Source of the DNA: an uncultured Collinsella sp.
GTDB taxonomy: Bacteria; Actinomycetota; Coriobacteriia; Coriobacteriales; Coriobacteriaceae
NCBI GenBank assembly: GCA_902496335.1
Contig: CABVAO010000002.1
Coordinates: 1-64,000, forward strand
Reading direction: 5' to 3'
Length of the DNA stretch: 64,000 nucleotides
The notes beneath the pieces were generated by a model. It worked only from the letters and a program-made list of their open reading frames with translations. It made no database searches and was not told where the DNA came from. The position numbers and the translations under genes are program-made. Shown here piece after piece: positions 26,504 through 33,951 of the stretch (the stretch's first letter is position 1; every line of letters begins with the position of its first letter).

Positions 26504-28336
26504 ATGGCTCGACTGCACGTAATGGAACGCAGCCACGCTCAGGCCGTCATGGACGACCTGCACGATGCGCTCGGACGTCGTCTGGCGGTGAGTTCGCTCG
26601 CCCCGTGTCCCGTTGAGTTTACGGCAGCGCTCGTCAACCTGTGCTCCACCCAGAGCTGCGGCAAGTGCACGCCCTGCCGCGTGGGCCTGAGCGCGCTGAG
26701 CGATCTGCTCGCCGATGTGCTCGAGGGCCGCGCCGACGAGTCCACGCTCAATCTGATCGAGCGCACCGCCCGCACCATCTATCTTTCGAGCGATTGCGCC
26801 ATCGGTTACGAGGCCGGCGCCATGGCGCTTACGGCTATCCGCGGTTTCCGTGACGATTTTGAGCACCACATCCGCGAGCACTCCTGTGGCTTTGACCGCG
26901 AGGCCCGCGTCCCGTGCGTCTCGGGCTGTCCGGCGCATGTCGACATTCCCGGTTACATTTCGCTCGTCGAGGCCGGCCGCTATGCCGATGCCGTCAAGGT
27001 CATCCGCAAGAATAACCCGCTGCCGCTCGTTTGCGGCCTGGTGTGCGAGCATCCCTGCGAGATGCATTGCCGCCGTGGCATGGTCGACGACCCCATGAAC
27101 ATCCTCGCCCTCAAGCGTTTTGCCGTTGAGCACAGTGACCTCAACGACCACAAGCCGCATGTAGTGGACAACACCGGTAAGCGCGTCTCCGTGATCGGCG
27201 GCGGCCCGGCTGGCCTTTCCTGTGCCTACTACCTGGCCGTGATGGGCCACAAGGTGACCATTTTTGAGCAGCGCCACCACTTGGGCGGCATGCTGCGCTA
27301 CGGCATCCCCAGCTACCGTCTGCCGCGCGAGCGCCTGCAGGCCGAGATCGACTGGATCTTGAGCGTCGGTATCGACGTGGAGCTCGACCACTCCGTGAAC
27401 GGCGAGGAGCTCGCTCGCCTGCGCGACGAGTTCGATGCCGTCTACCTGGCCATCGGTGCCCACAGCGACAAGAAGCTCGGCCTTCCGGGCGAAGAGGCGC
27501 CCGGCGTGGAGTCGGCCGTCAAGATGCTGCGCGCCATCGGCGACGACGAACTGCCCGACCTGAGCGGCCGGCGCGTGTGCGTCATCGGCGGCGGCAACGT
27601 GGCCATGGACGTGGCTCGCTCTGCTGTGCGCTGCGGTGCCGAAAAGGTAAGCATCGTCTACCGCCGTCGCATCTGCGACATGACGGCCCAGGATGCCGAG
27701 ATTGCCGGCGCCCAGGCCGAGGGCTGCGAGGTTCTGGAGCTCACGGCCCCGCTCGCTATCGAGACGGGCGAGGAGGGTTGCGTGAGTGGCCTGCGCGTGC
27801 AGCCGCAGATTATCGGCGAGCCCCGTCGTGGGCGTCCAGCCCCGCGTGCCGCCGCCACGCCCGAGCGCGTCATTCCCTGCGAGCGCGTGTTTGTGGCCAT
27901 TGGCCAGGACATCGACTCCAAGCCGTTTGAGGACATGGGCATCGCCTGTAAGTGGGGCTGCGTGGTCACCGATTCGGATGGCGCCGTGCCTAACTTCGAT
28001 GGCCTCTTTAGCGGCGGTGACTGCCAGACCGGTCCCGCCACCGTCATCCGGGCCATCAACGCCGGCCGCGTTGCTTCGGCAAATATCGACCGCTACCTGG
28101 GCTTTGACCACAAGATTAAGCTCGACGTCGAACTGCCGACCGTGCAGTTTAAGGGTAAGCACGAGTGCGGCCGCTGCGAGCTGGGCGAGCGCGAGGCCGG
28201 CGAGCGCATCCACGATTGGAATCTGGTCGAGCAGGGCCTCACCGAGGAGGAGGCACGCCAGGAGGCAAGCCGCTGCCTGCGTTGCGACCACTTTGGATTT
28301 GGCGCGTTCCGCGGAGGGAGGAACCTGGAATGGTAG
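26504..28336 (+). CDS. NuoF-Fe/S plus GltD-like flavoprotein (hydrogenase partner subunit)
   Basis: A 610-residue soluble electron-transfer protein. The first ~120 residues carry the NuoF-type cluster motif CGKCTPCRVG (Cys52, 55, 58) plus SSDCAIG, but lack the NuoF FMN/NADH Rossmann domain. The rest is a GltD/NfnB-like oxidoreductase. It has N-terminal cysteines (CVSGCPAHVDIPGY, CGLVCEHPCEMHCRRG), FAD site VIGGGPAGLSCAYYL (~227), NAD(P)H site VIGGGNVAMDVARS (~357), FSGGDCQTGPATVIRAINAGR, and a final CGRCELGE...ASRCLRCDHFGFGAF. It should link NAD(P)H with the hydrogenase encoded next. ATG 26504 follows GAGAGGGGA. It overlaps the hydrogenase gene by 7 nt. Confidence 0.9.
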   Translation: MARLHVMERSHAQAVMDDLHDALGRRLAVSSLAPCPVEFTAALVNLCSTQSCGKCTPCRVGLSALSDLLADVLEGRADESTLNLIERTARTIYLSSDCAIGYEAGAMALTAIRGFRDDFEHHIREHSCGFDREARVPCVSGCPAHVDIPGYISLVEAGRYADAVKVIRKNNPLPLVCGLVCEHPCEMHCRRGMVDDPMNILALKRFAVEHSDLNDHKPHVVDNTGKRVSVIGGGPAGLSCAYYLAVMGHKVTIFEQRHHLGGMLRYGIPSYRLPRERLQAEIDWILSVGIDVELDHSVNGEELARLRDEFDAVYLAIGAHSDKKLGLPGEEAPGVESAVKMLRAIGDDELPDLSGRRVCVIGGGNVAMDVARSAVRCGAEKVSIVYRRRICDMTAQDAEIAGAQAEGCEVLELTAPLAIETGEEGCVSGLRVQPQIIGEPRRGRPAPRAAATPERVIPCERVFVAIGQDIDSKPFEDMGIACKWGCVVTDSDGAVPNFDGLFSGGDCQTGPATVIRAINAGRVASANIDRYLGFDHKIKLDVELPTVQFKGKHECGRCELGEREAGERIHDWNLVEQGLTEEEARQEASRCLRCDHFGFGAFRGGRNLEW

Positions 28337-30141
28337 GGCTCAACAAAACCACTGTCAGCGACAACACCGAAAGCGGAGCACTCAACATGGTCAAGCTCAC
28401 TATCGATAATTGTGAGGTCGTGGTGCCCGAGCACACCACGATCCTGGACGCGGCCAAGTCCGTCGGCATCCAGATTCCCACCCTGTGCTACCTACGCGAT
28501 CTAAACGAGATTGGCGGTTGCCGCGTGTGCGTGGTCGAGGTTGAGGGCTGTGACCAGCTGGTTGCCGCCTGCAACAACTACGTGCTCGACGGCATGGTGG
28601 TCCACACCAACAGCCCCAAAGCCCGCGAGGCGCGTCGCACCAACGTGCAACTGCTGCTGTCCCAGCACGACTCGCGCTGCACGAGCTGCGTGCGCAGTGG
28701 TAACTGCAACCTGCAGACCATCGCCAACGACCTGGGCATCTTCTATCTGCCGTACGAGCAGCACCTGGCGCGCGAGAGCTGGGACTTCGATTTCCCCATC
28801 ATTCGCGATAACGACAAGTGCATCAAATGCATGCGCTGCATCAAGGTGTGCGAGAGCGTGCAGGGCTTAGGGATTTGGGACCTGACCAACCGCGCCACGC
28901 ATACCGCCGTGGGCACCCGCGGGCGTGCGCCGATCGGCAAGACCGATTGCGTCGCGTGCGGTCAGTGCATCACGCATTGCCCGACGGGCGCCCTGCGCGA
29001 GCGTGACGATACCGAGACCGTGTTCGATGCTCTCGCCGATCCCGATAAGATCGTGCTGGTGCAGATCGCGCCGGCCGTGCGCAGCGCCTGGGGCGAGGAG
29101 CTCGGCATATCTCGCGAGGAGGCCACCGTTGAGCGCTTGGCCTGCGCACTGCGCCGCGTTGGCTTTGAGTACGTGTTCGACACCGATTTCTCGGCCGACC
29201 TCACCATTATGGAAGAGGGCTCCGAACTGCTCGAGCGCCTGGGTAAGGCCGCCAAGGGCGAGGACGACAGCCGCGGTTGGCCCATGTTTACGAGCTGCTG
29301 CCCGGGCTGGGTACGCTTTGTGAAGGCACGTTACCCCGAGTTTGTCGACAGCCTGTCCACGTCAAAGTCGCCGCAGCAGATGTTCGGCGCCATCGCCAAG
29401 ACCTACTACGCCAAGGTACTGGGCGTGGAGCCCGAGCGTCTGTTTGTGGTGTCCGTGATGCCGTGCACGGCCAAGAAGGCCGAGTGCGCGTTACCGAGCA
29501 TGGTGGGCGAGGACGGTACGCCCGATGTGGACGTTGCGCTGACGGTGCGCGAGATGGTGCGCATGATCCGCGCGAGCCACGTGAGCGTGGATACGCTGGT
29601 TGAGGAGCCGCTCGATACGCCGCTGGGCTTTGGCACGGGCGCGGGTGTGATCTTTGGCGCCACGGGCGGCGTGATGGAGGCCGCCGTGCGCTCGGCCTAT
29701 TACCTGGTGACGGGCAAGAACCCCGACGCCGACTTTTTTACCGATGTGCGCGGGCTGGACGGCTGGAAGGAGGCCGTGGCCGATATCGATGGCACCAAGG
29801 TACGCGTCGCCGTGGCACACGGGCTGGGCAATGCCGCCCGTCTGCTCGACGCGATTCGCGACGGCCGCGTGAGCTATGACTTCGTTGAGGTCATGGCATG
29901 CCCGGGCGGCTGCGTCGGTGGCGGCGGTCAGCCCATCCACGACGGCTGCGAGCTGGCAGCCGAGCGCGGTCAGGTGCTGTGGGGTCTGGATGCCGCTGCG
30001 GACATTCGCTTCTCGCACGAGAATCCCGATGTCCAGGCGTGCTACCGCGAGTTCTTGGGCGAGCCGCTCTCGCCGCTGGCCGAGGAGCTGCTGCATACCG
30101 ACCATCACGCATGGACGATGCCTAACGAGGGGACGTGCTAG
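28330..30141 (+). CDS. [FeFe] hydrogenase catalytic subunit (group A type)
   Basis: A 603-residue enzyme that interconverts protons and H2. The N-terminus binds a [2Fe-2S] cluster (CYLRDLNEIGGCRVC...C, Cys53, 64, 67, 81), then the His-Cys3 [4Fe-4S] (H113, C117, C120, C126) and two ferredoxin [4Fe-4S] sites (CIKCMRCIKVCE, CVACGQCITHCP). The H-cluster domain shows all three signatures: L1 TSCCPGW, L2 MPCTAKKAE, L3 MACPGGCVGGGGQP. A C-terminal accessory segment ends DHHAWTMPNEG. ATG 28330 follows GGGAGGA; ATG 28387 is a weaker alternative. Its pairing with a GltD-like subunit suggests the glutamate-synthase-linked class (HydDB group A2), as remembered. Maturases HydEFG are not in the window. Confidence 0.95.
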   Translation: MVGLNKTTVSDNTESGALNMVKLTIDNCEVVVPEHTTILDAAKSVGIQIPTLCYLRDLNEIGGCRVCVVEVEGCDQLVAACNNYVLDGMVVHTNSPKAREARRTNVQLLLSQHDSRCTSCVRSGNCNLQTIANDLGIFYLPYEQHLARESWDFDFPIIRDNDKCIKCMRCIKVCESVQGLGIWDLTNRATHTAVGTRGRAPIGKTDCVACGQCITHCPTGALRERDDTETVFDALADPDKIVLVQIAPAVRSAWGEELGISREEATVERLACALRRVGFEYVFDTDFSADLTIMEEGSELLERLGKAAKGEDDSRGWPMFTSCCPGWVRFVKARYPEFVDSLSTSKSPQQMFGAIAKTYYAKVLGVEPERLFVVSVMPCTAKKAECALPSMVGEDGTPDVDVALTVREMVRMIRASHVSVDTLVEEPLDTPLGFGTGAGVIFGATGGVMEAAVRSAYYLVTGKNPDADFFTDVRGLDGWKEAVADIDGTKVRVAVAHGLGNAARLLDAIRDGRVSYDFVEVMACPGGCVGGGGQPIHDGCELAAERGQVLWGLDAAADIRFSHENPDVQACYREFLGEPLSPLAEELLHTDHHAWTMPNEGTC

Positions 30142-30143
30142 CG

Positions 30144-31199
30144 ATGCGCGCGTTTGATTTTGAGATGTCGCGCCGGGGGTTTGCCTCGGCGCTCGCCGCG
30201 GGCGCCCTGTCGCTTGCGCTCGCGGGCTGTGGCGGCGGGGCTGCTGGTACCGGGTCCGCCGCGGGCTCGGCTGCCACGGACGGCGCCGGTGCTGCTGCAG
30301 AGCCGGTCGAGGTGCACGTCGCCTCGCTCAAGGGGCCGACCTCGATTGGTCTGGTGCAGTTTATGGACCGGGCGGCCGATGGCGAGACGGACAATGAGTT
30401 CGACTTTGCGATCAATACTGCCGCCGATGAGATTGTGCCCAAGGTCATTCAGGGCGATATCGACATTGCCCTGGTGCCCGCCAACGTGGCGAGCGTACTC
30501 TACAACAAGACCGAGGGCGCGGTGCAGGTCATCGACATCAACACGCTGGGTGTGCTGAATGTGGTGACGGGCGACGCGAATGTGGCCTCGTTTGGCGATC
30601 TGGCGGGTCGCACCGTCTACATGACGGGCAAGGGCACCACGCCAGAGTACGTCATGAACTTCCTGCTGGAGCGCACGGGCCTGACCGGCCAGGTGACGCT
30701 CGAGTTTAAGAGCGAGCCCACCGAGGTGCTGTCGGCCCTGCTTGCCGATCCTTCTGCCGTGGGCGTGCTGCCGGAGCCGTTCAAGACCGCTGCCATCGCC
30801 AAGAGCGAAGGCAAGCTGTCAGCGCCGGTAAGCCTGACCGATGTGTGGGATGAGCTGGCGGATGACACGGGTTCGCGCCTGCTGACGGGCGTGACCGTGG
30901 TGCGCCGCGCGTTTGCCGAGGAACATCCCGAGGCCGTGGCGGAGTTCTTGAGCTGCCATGCGGCGAGCTTTAAGGCTGTCAATGTGTCACCGGCAGACTG
31001 GGCGCAGACCGTGGTCGATGCCGGCATCGTGGACAACGCCAAGATCGCCGAGAAGGCGATTCCCGGGTGCATGCTTGTCTGCCAGACGGGCAAGGATATG
31101 AAGGCGGCACTTAGTGGGTATCTGCAGGTGCTGGCCGACGCGGACGCGAGCGCCGTGGGTGGTAAACTTCCGGCTGACGATTTCTACTACATGGAGTAG
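30144..31199 (+). CDS. ABC substrate-binding lipoprotein (NMT1/SsuA-like) with Tat-type signal
   Basis: A 351-residue extracytoplasmic binding protein. The N-terminus MRAFDFEMSRRGFASAL holds a twin-arginine-type motif (SRRGF), a hydrophobic stretch and the lipobox LAGC (~26-29), so it is probably exported folded and lipid-anchored. The mature part is of the nitrate/sulfonate/taurine (COG0715) type (VASLKGPTSIGLVQFMDRA, GDIDIALVPANVASVLYNKT, GRTVYMTGKGTTPEYVMNFLLERTG split over 120-185). The ATG at 30144 lies 3 nt after the hydrogenase stop. Location in the hydrogenase operon suggests an anaerobic cofactor or small-anion substrate, which is speculation. The transporter follows in the next gene. 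Confidence 0.87.
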   Translation: MRAFDFEMSRRGFASALAAGALSLALAGCGGGAAGTGSAAGSAATDGAGAAAEPVEVHVASLKGPTSIGLVQFMDRAADGETDNEFDFAINTAADEIVPKVIQGDIDIALVPANVASVLYNKTEGAVQVIDINTLGVLNVVTGDANVASFGDLAGRTVYMTGKGTTPEYVMNFLLERTGLTGQVTLEFKSEPTEVLSALLADPSAVGVLPEPFKTAAIAKSEGKLSAPVSLTDVWDELADDTGSRLLTGVTVVRRAFAEEHPEAVAEFLSCHAASFKAVNVSPADWAQTVVDAGIVDNAKIAEKAIPGCMLVCQTGKDMKAALSGYLQVLADADASAVGGKLPADDFYYME

Positions 31200-31202
31200 C
31201 CC

Positions 31203-32579
31203 GTGCGTGCGTTTGCTCGACACATGACAGAGCGAATGAAGGCGGTGACGGCAGCAGGTGCCGTTGCCGCCTTTTGGCTTGCCGTGTGGGTGCTGGTAGC
31301 GGGTCTTGTGGCGCAGCCGTTGATTTTGCCGGGTCCGGGTGCTGTTGCCTTGGCACTGCTGCGCCTGGTGTGCGATGGCGGCACCTGGGCGATTTTGGCG
31401 GGCTCGGGCGCGCGAATACTGGGCGGGCTGGCGCTTGCCGCGGTGTGTGGTGGCGTGCTTGCCGGGATTTCGTCACGTTCGCGGGCGTTTGCGCACCTGG
31501 TGGCTCCGGCACTGTCGTTTGTAAAGGCGACACCGGTTGCCTGCGTGGTGGTCCTGCTGCTTATCTGGCTGGGGTCGGCGCGCGTGAGCATCGCGGCGGT
31601 CTTTTTGATGGCGCTGCCGGGCGTGTATTTTTCGCTGGCCGAGGGGCTGGCTCAGGTGAATAAACCGCTGGAGCAGATGTTTCGCCTGCATGGCGTGCGC
31701 GGCTGGCGCCTGTTTTGCGCCCATACCTGGCGCGAAGTCCTGCCGTTTGTGCTTTCGTGCGCCCGCGCCGTGATCGGCATGAGCTGGAAGGCCGGCGTGG
31801 CAGCCGAGCTGATCGGCATGGCGGTGGGCACCGTGGGCGAGCGCATCTATCAGGCAAAGCTTTTGATTGAGACGGCTGATTTGCTGGCGTGGACCGTGCT
31901 GGTCGTTGCCGCCTCGTGGGCGTGTGAGCGCGTGCTGGTGTGGCTGCTGCGGGTTTCGGGACCCGTGGCGTGGCGCGCGGCCGTGCGGGCGCATGGGCAT
32001 GGACTGCGCGGGCGTGCGGGGGCTGCGAGCGATGGCGCCGCAGCGGAGCTTGCGCTTGCCGTGGGCGATCGTGCGCCCTGGGCACCGGCGCTGGATGGTC
32101 TGGTGCTCAACGTGCCTGCGGGTGGGCGTATCTGCGTGATGGGCGCTTCGGGCATGGGCAAGTCGACGCTGCTTTCGTTGACAGCGGGGGAGTGCGCGCC
32201 GTGCTCGATGGTGTTTCAGGATGCACGCTTGGTAGAGGGCAGCTCGGCTTTGGATAACGTGCTGGTGTGTGCCGATGCGCGCGTGGATGCTTCGAACGCT
32301 ACGACCTTGCTGCGCCGGTTGGTGCCGGGAATCGACGTGCATGTTCGCGTGGCTGAGCTTTCGGGCGGGCAGCGCCGTCGTGTCGAGATCGCTCGAGCCC
32401 TGCTGTGTGGCGGCTGTGCCGTCATTCTGGATGAGCCCTTTACCGGCCTGGACGCCGCCGCGCGCGATGCGACGGCCGAGGCCGTGCTCGACCTGCTCGA
32501 CGGCCGCACGCTGTTGCTTGCCACGCATGACGCTGCCGACGTTCAGGCCCTCGATATCTCGGACATCATCACGCTCTAA
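31203..32579 (+). CDS. Fused ABC permease-ATPase
   Basis: A 458-residue protein that joins both halves of an SsuC/SsuB-type importer. Residues ~1-265 form a permease with about six helices and the EAA-like loop ELIGMAVGTVGERIYQAK. A hydrophilic linker follows (~265-300). Residues ~300-458 form an ATPase with Walker A GASGMGKST, Q-loop VFQDARL, signature LSGGQRRRVEIARAL, Walker B VILDEPFTGLDA and H-loop LLATHD. The ATPase is short (~160 aa instead of ~240): the distance from Walker A to the Q-loop is only ~15 residues. GTG 31203 follows GGAG in the end of the lipoprotein gene. One-gene permease-ATPase fusions are unusual for this importer type. Confidence 0.88.
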   Translation: MRAFARHMTERMKAVTAAGAVAAFWLAVWVLVAGLVAQPLILPGPGAVALALLRLVCDGGTWAILAGSGARILGGLALAAVCGGVLAGISSRSRAFAHLVAPALSFVKATPVACVVVLLLIWLGSARVSIAAVFLMALPGVYFSLAEGLAQVNKPLEQMFRLHGVRGWRLFCAHTWREVLPFVLSCARAVIGMSWKAGVAAELIGMAVGTVGERIYQAKLLIETADLLAWTVLVVAASWACERVLVWLLRVSGPVAWRAAVRAHGHGLRGRAGAASDGAAAELALAVGDRAPWAPALDGLVLNVPAGGRICVMGASGMGKSTLLSLTAGECAPCSMVFQDARLVEGSSALDNVLVCADARVDASNATTLLRRLVPGIDVHVRVAELSGGQRRRVEIARALLCGGCAVILDEPFTGLDAAARDATAEAVLDLLDGRTLLLATHDAADVQALDISDIITL

Positions 32580-32600
32580 ATACTAACTGAGCAACAAAAT

Positions 32601-32627
32601 GATTCGTTTTCCTCCGTCCCCATGGGG
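32601..32627. repeat. Solitary half of the CCTCCGTCCC palindrome
   Basis: GATTCGTTTTCCTCCGTCCCC, the left arm of the 26212-26272 palindrome without its partner, between the ABC gene and the RelB-like gene. Confidence 0.65.
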
Positions 32628-32635
32628 TCGGGTGT

Positions 32636-32680
32636 GGTATTCTATCTGCGGGGTAATACTTAGGAATACCAAGTAATACC
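32636..32680 (+). promoter_or_regulatory. Candidate operator of the RelB-like antitoxin gene
   Basis: Four related boxes: GGTATTC (32636-32642), GGTAATACTT (32652-32661), GAATACC (32664-32670) and AAGTAATACC (32671-32680). They form overlapping inverted repeats, the layout expected for an autoregulated ribbon-helix-helix antitoxin. Confidence 0.55.
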
Positions 32681-32794
32681 AACGCCGCAGAAACAAACTC
32701 CGGATGCGGGCCAATCGGGTTGCCTTCACAGCCCGTCGCCCAGCCGCGTGGCCCGCATCTATCCGCACTACCGTCGTTTCAAAAAGGAAGCGCC

Positions 32795-33016
32795 ATGGCA
32801 GAACACATGACCCCCGTAGTCGCGAAGGTCTTGCCCGAGGAGAAGGCAGCCTTCGCGGCGGCAACCCAGCTCGTGGGCACCACGCCGTCCAACGCCATCC
32901 GCATGTTTATCGCCGCGTTCAATCGCTGCGGCACCTTCCCGTTCGACATCTCGCCCAGCGGGGCCTTTGGCAAAGAGTGTCCCCAACAGCTAGTCGTTGA
33001 AGAACGTCCCCAATGA
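32795..33016 (+). CDS. RelB/DinJ-like antitoxin, orphan, with repeat-encoded C-terminus
   Basis: A 73-residue ribbon-helix-helix protein. MTPVVAKVLPEEKAAFAAAT forms the DNA-binding strand and helix A, and VGTTPSNAIRMFIAAFNRCGTFPFD matches the RelB/DinJ pattern (S-x-A-I-x-M-F...G-x-P-F). No RelE/YafQ-type toxin gene follows; the next gene is a CPBP protease on the same strand, 23 nt away. The last ~14 residues and the stop codon are encoded by a GTCCCCAA-type repeat (32978-33023), which probably replaced the original toxin-binding tail and cut off the toxin gene. AAAAAGGA precedes the ATG. It may survive as a transcriptional regulator acting on the boxes at 32636-32680. Confidence 0.75.
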   Translation: MAEHMTPVVAKVLPEEKAAFAAATQLVGTTPSNAIRMFIAAFNRCGTFPFDISPSGAFGKECPQQLVVEERPQ

Positions 33017-33023
33017 CTAGTCG
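32978..33023. repeat. REP-like GTCCC element overlapping the antitoxin 3' end
   Basis: TGTCCCCAAC-N13-AGAACGTCCCCAA with CTAGTCGTT/AATGACTAG arms. It has the same arrangement as 10456-10500 but different arm sequences. Confidence 0.7.
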
Positions 33024-33039
33024 TCGGGAGGAGGTTGGC

Positions 33040-33951
33040 ATGCTCAATGCGATGATTTGGGCGCTTGCCTGTTTTGGCGTCGTCGCTGCCGATATTGCCC
33101 TGAGCGTCGTTTTGTTTTCCGCCCTTGGCGTCGCATCGGTGTTCATGGGTTTTTCGATCGATGACCTCGACATTCAATTGCTTCAGGCCGTCGCGCAGAC
33201 AGCATCGTTTTTGATGGCGCTGCTGTGGTGGCGTTATCTGTGGCCGCGTTCGTTTATGGCACGCCGGCAAAGCGAGCACCCGCTCGGCGGGGGAGCGCGT
33301 GGGGCGTGGAAACGCATCGCCTGCGTTATCGTGATCGGCCTGGCCCTGCAGGTGGTTGTTGGCTACGTGACCGACGCCGCGCTGTCGTTGTTGCCCGATG
33401 CCGCGGCCGACTACAGCGAGCTTGTCGAGGAAACAGGCATGGGCGACACCAGCTATCTCGCCGTCCTGACCACGGTGCTCGGCGCCCCGTTTTGTGAAGA
33501 GCTGCTGGTGCGCGGCATTATTTTTGAGTTTTCGCTCCGAGCGTTTAATCCGCAGTGCCGCCCACTTTGGAAGCGCCGGCGTCGTGCGAGCGCGCAGGAC
33601 GGCGCCATGGTGCCCTGGGCGGCCCCAAGCACGTGGGGTATCGCTGCGGCGATTGTGCTGCAGGCGGCAATCTTCGGCTTTATGCACATGAATTGGGTGC
33701 AAGGTTGCTACGCGGGTGCCGCCGGCCTCATCTTTGGTTGGGTGCTCGTGACGACCGGAAAGCTCCGCTACACGATCCTGCTGCACTTTGCCTTTAATGC
33801 CGGGTCGTATCTCATGACGTTGCTCTGGTTTGTGAACACCTCGCTCGACGTGGTGGTCACGGTCGCCATCGCCGGCGTCATCCTCGTTGAGGCAATGCGC
33901 TCGCTGCGCCACGCGTGTGGGATGGACGCAGCGAGCGCACCGCTGCCCTAG
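33040..33951 (+). CDS. CPBP-family intramembrane metalloprotease
   Basis: A 303-residue protein with about seven to eight membrane helices. The CPBP (Abi/CAAX-protease-like) motifs are present: EELLVRG (E-E-x-x-x-R, TM region ~150-160), FGFMHMN and LLHFAFNAGS. Bacterial members process peptides, confer bacteriocin immunity or regulate other membrane proteins; the substrate here is unknown. ATG 33040 follows GGGAGGAGG; a frame open to 33013 overlaps the antitoxin stop. Its stop codon overlaps the YgiQ stop on the other strand in a shared CTAG. Confidence 0.88.
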   Translation: MLNAMIWALACFGVVAADIALSVVLFSALGVASVFMGFSIDDLDIQLLQAVAQTASFLMALLWWRYLWPRSFMARRQSEHPLGGGARGAWKRIACVIVIGLALQVVVGYVTDAALSLLPDAAADYSELVEETGMGDTSYLAVLTTVLGAPFCEELLVRGIIFEFSLRAFNPQCRPLWKRRRRASAQDGAMVPWAAPSTWGIAAAIVLQAAIFGFMHMNWVQGCYAGAAGLIFGWVLVTTGKLRYTILLHFAFNAGSYLMTLLWFVNTSLDVVVTVAIAGVILVEAMRSLRHACGMDAASAPLP

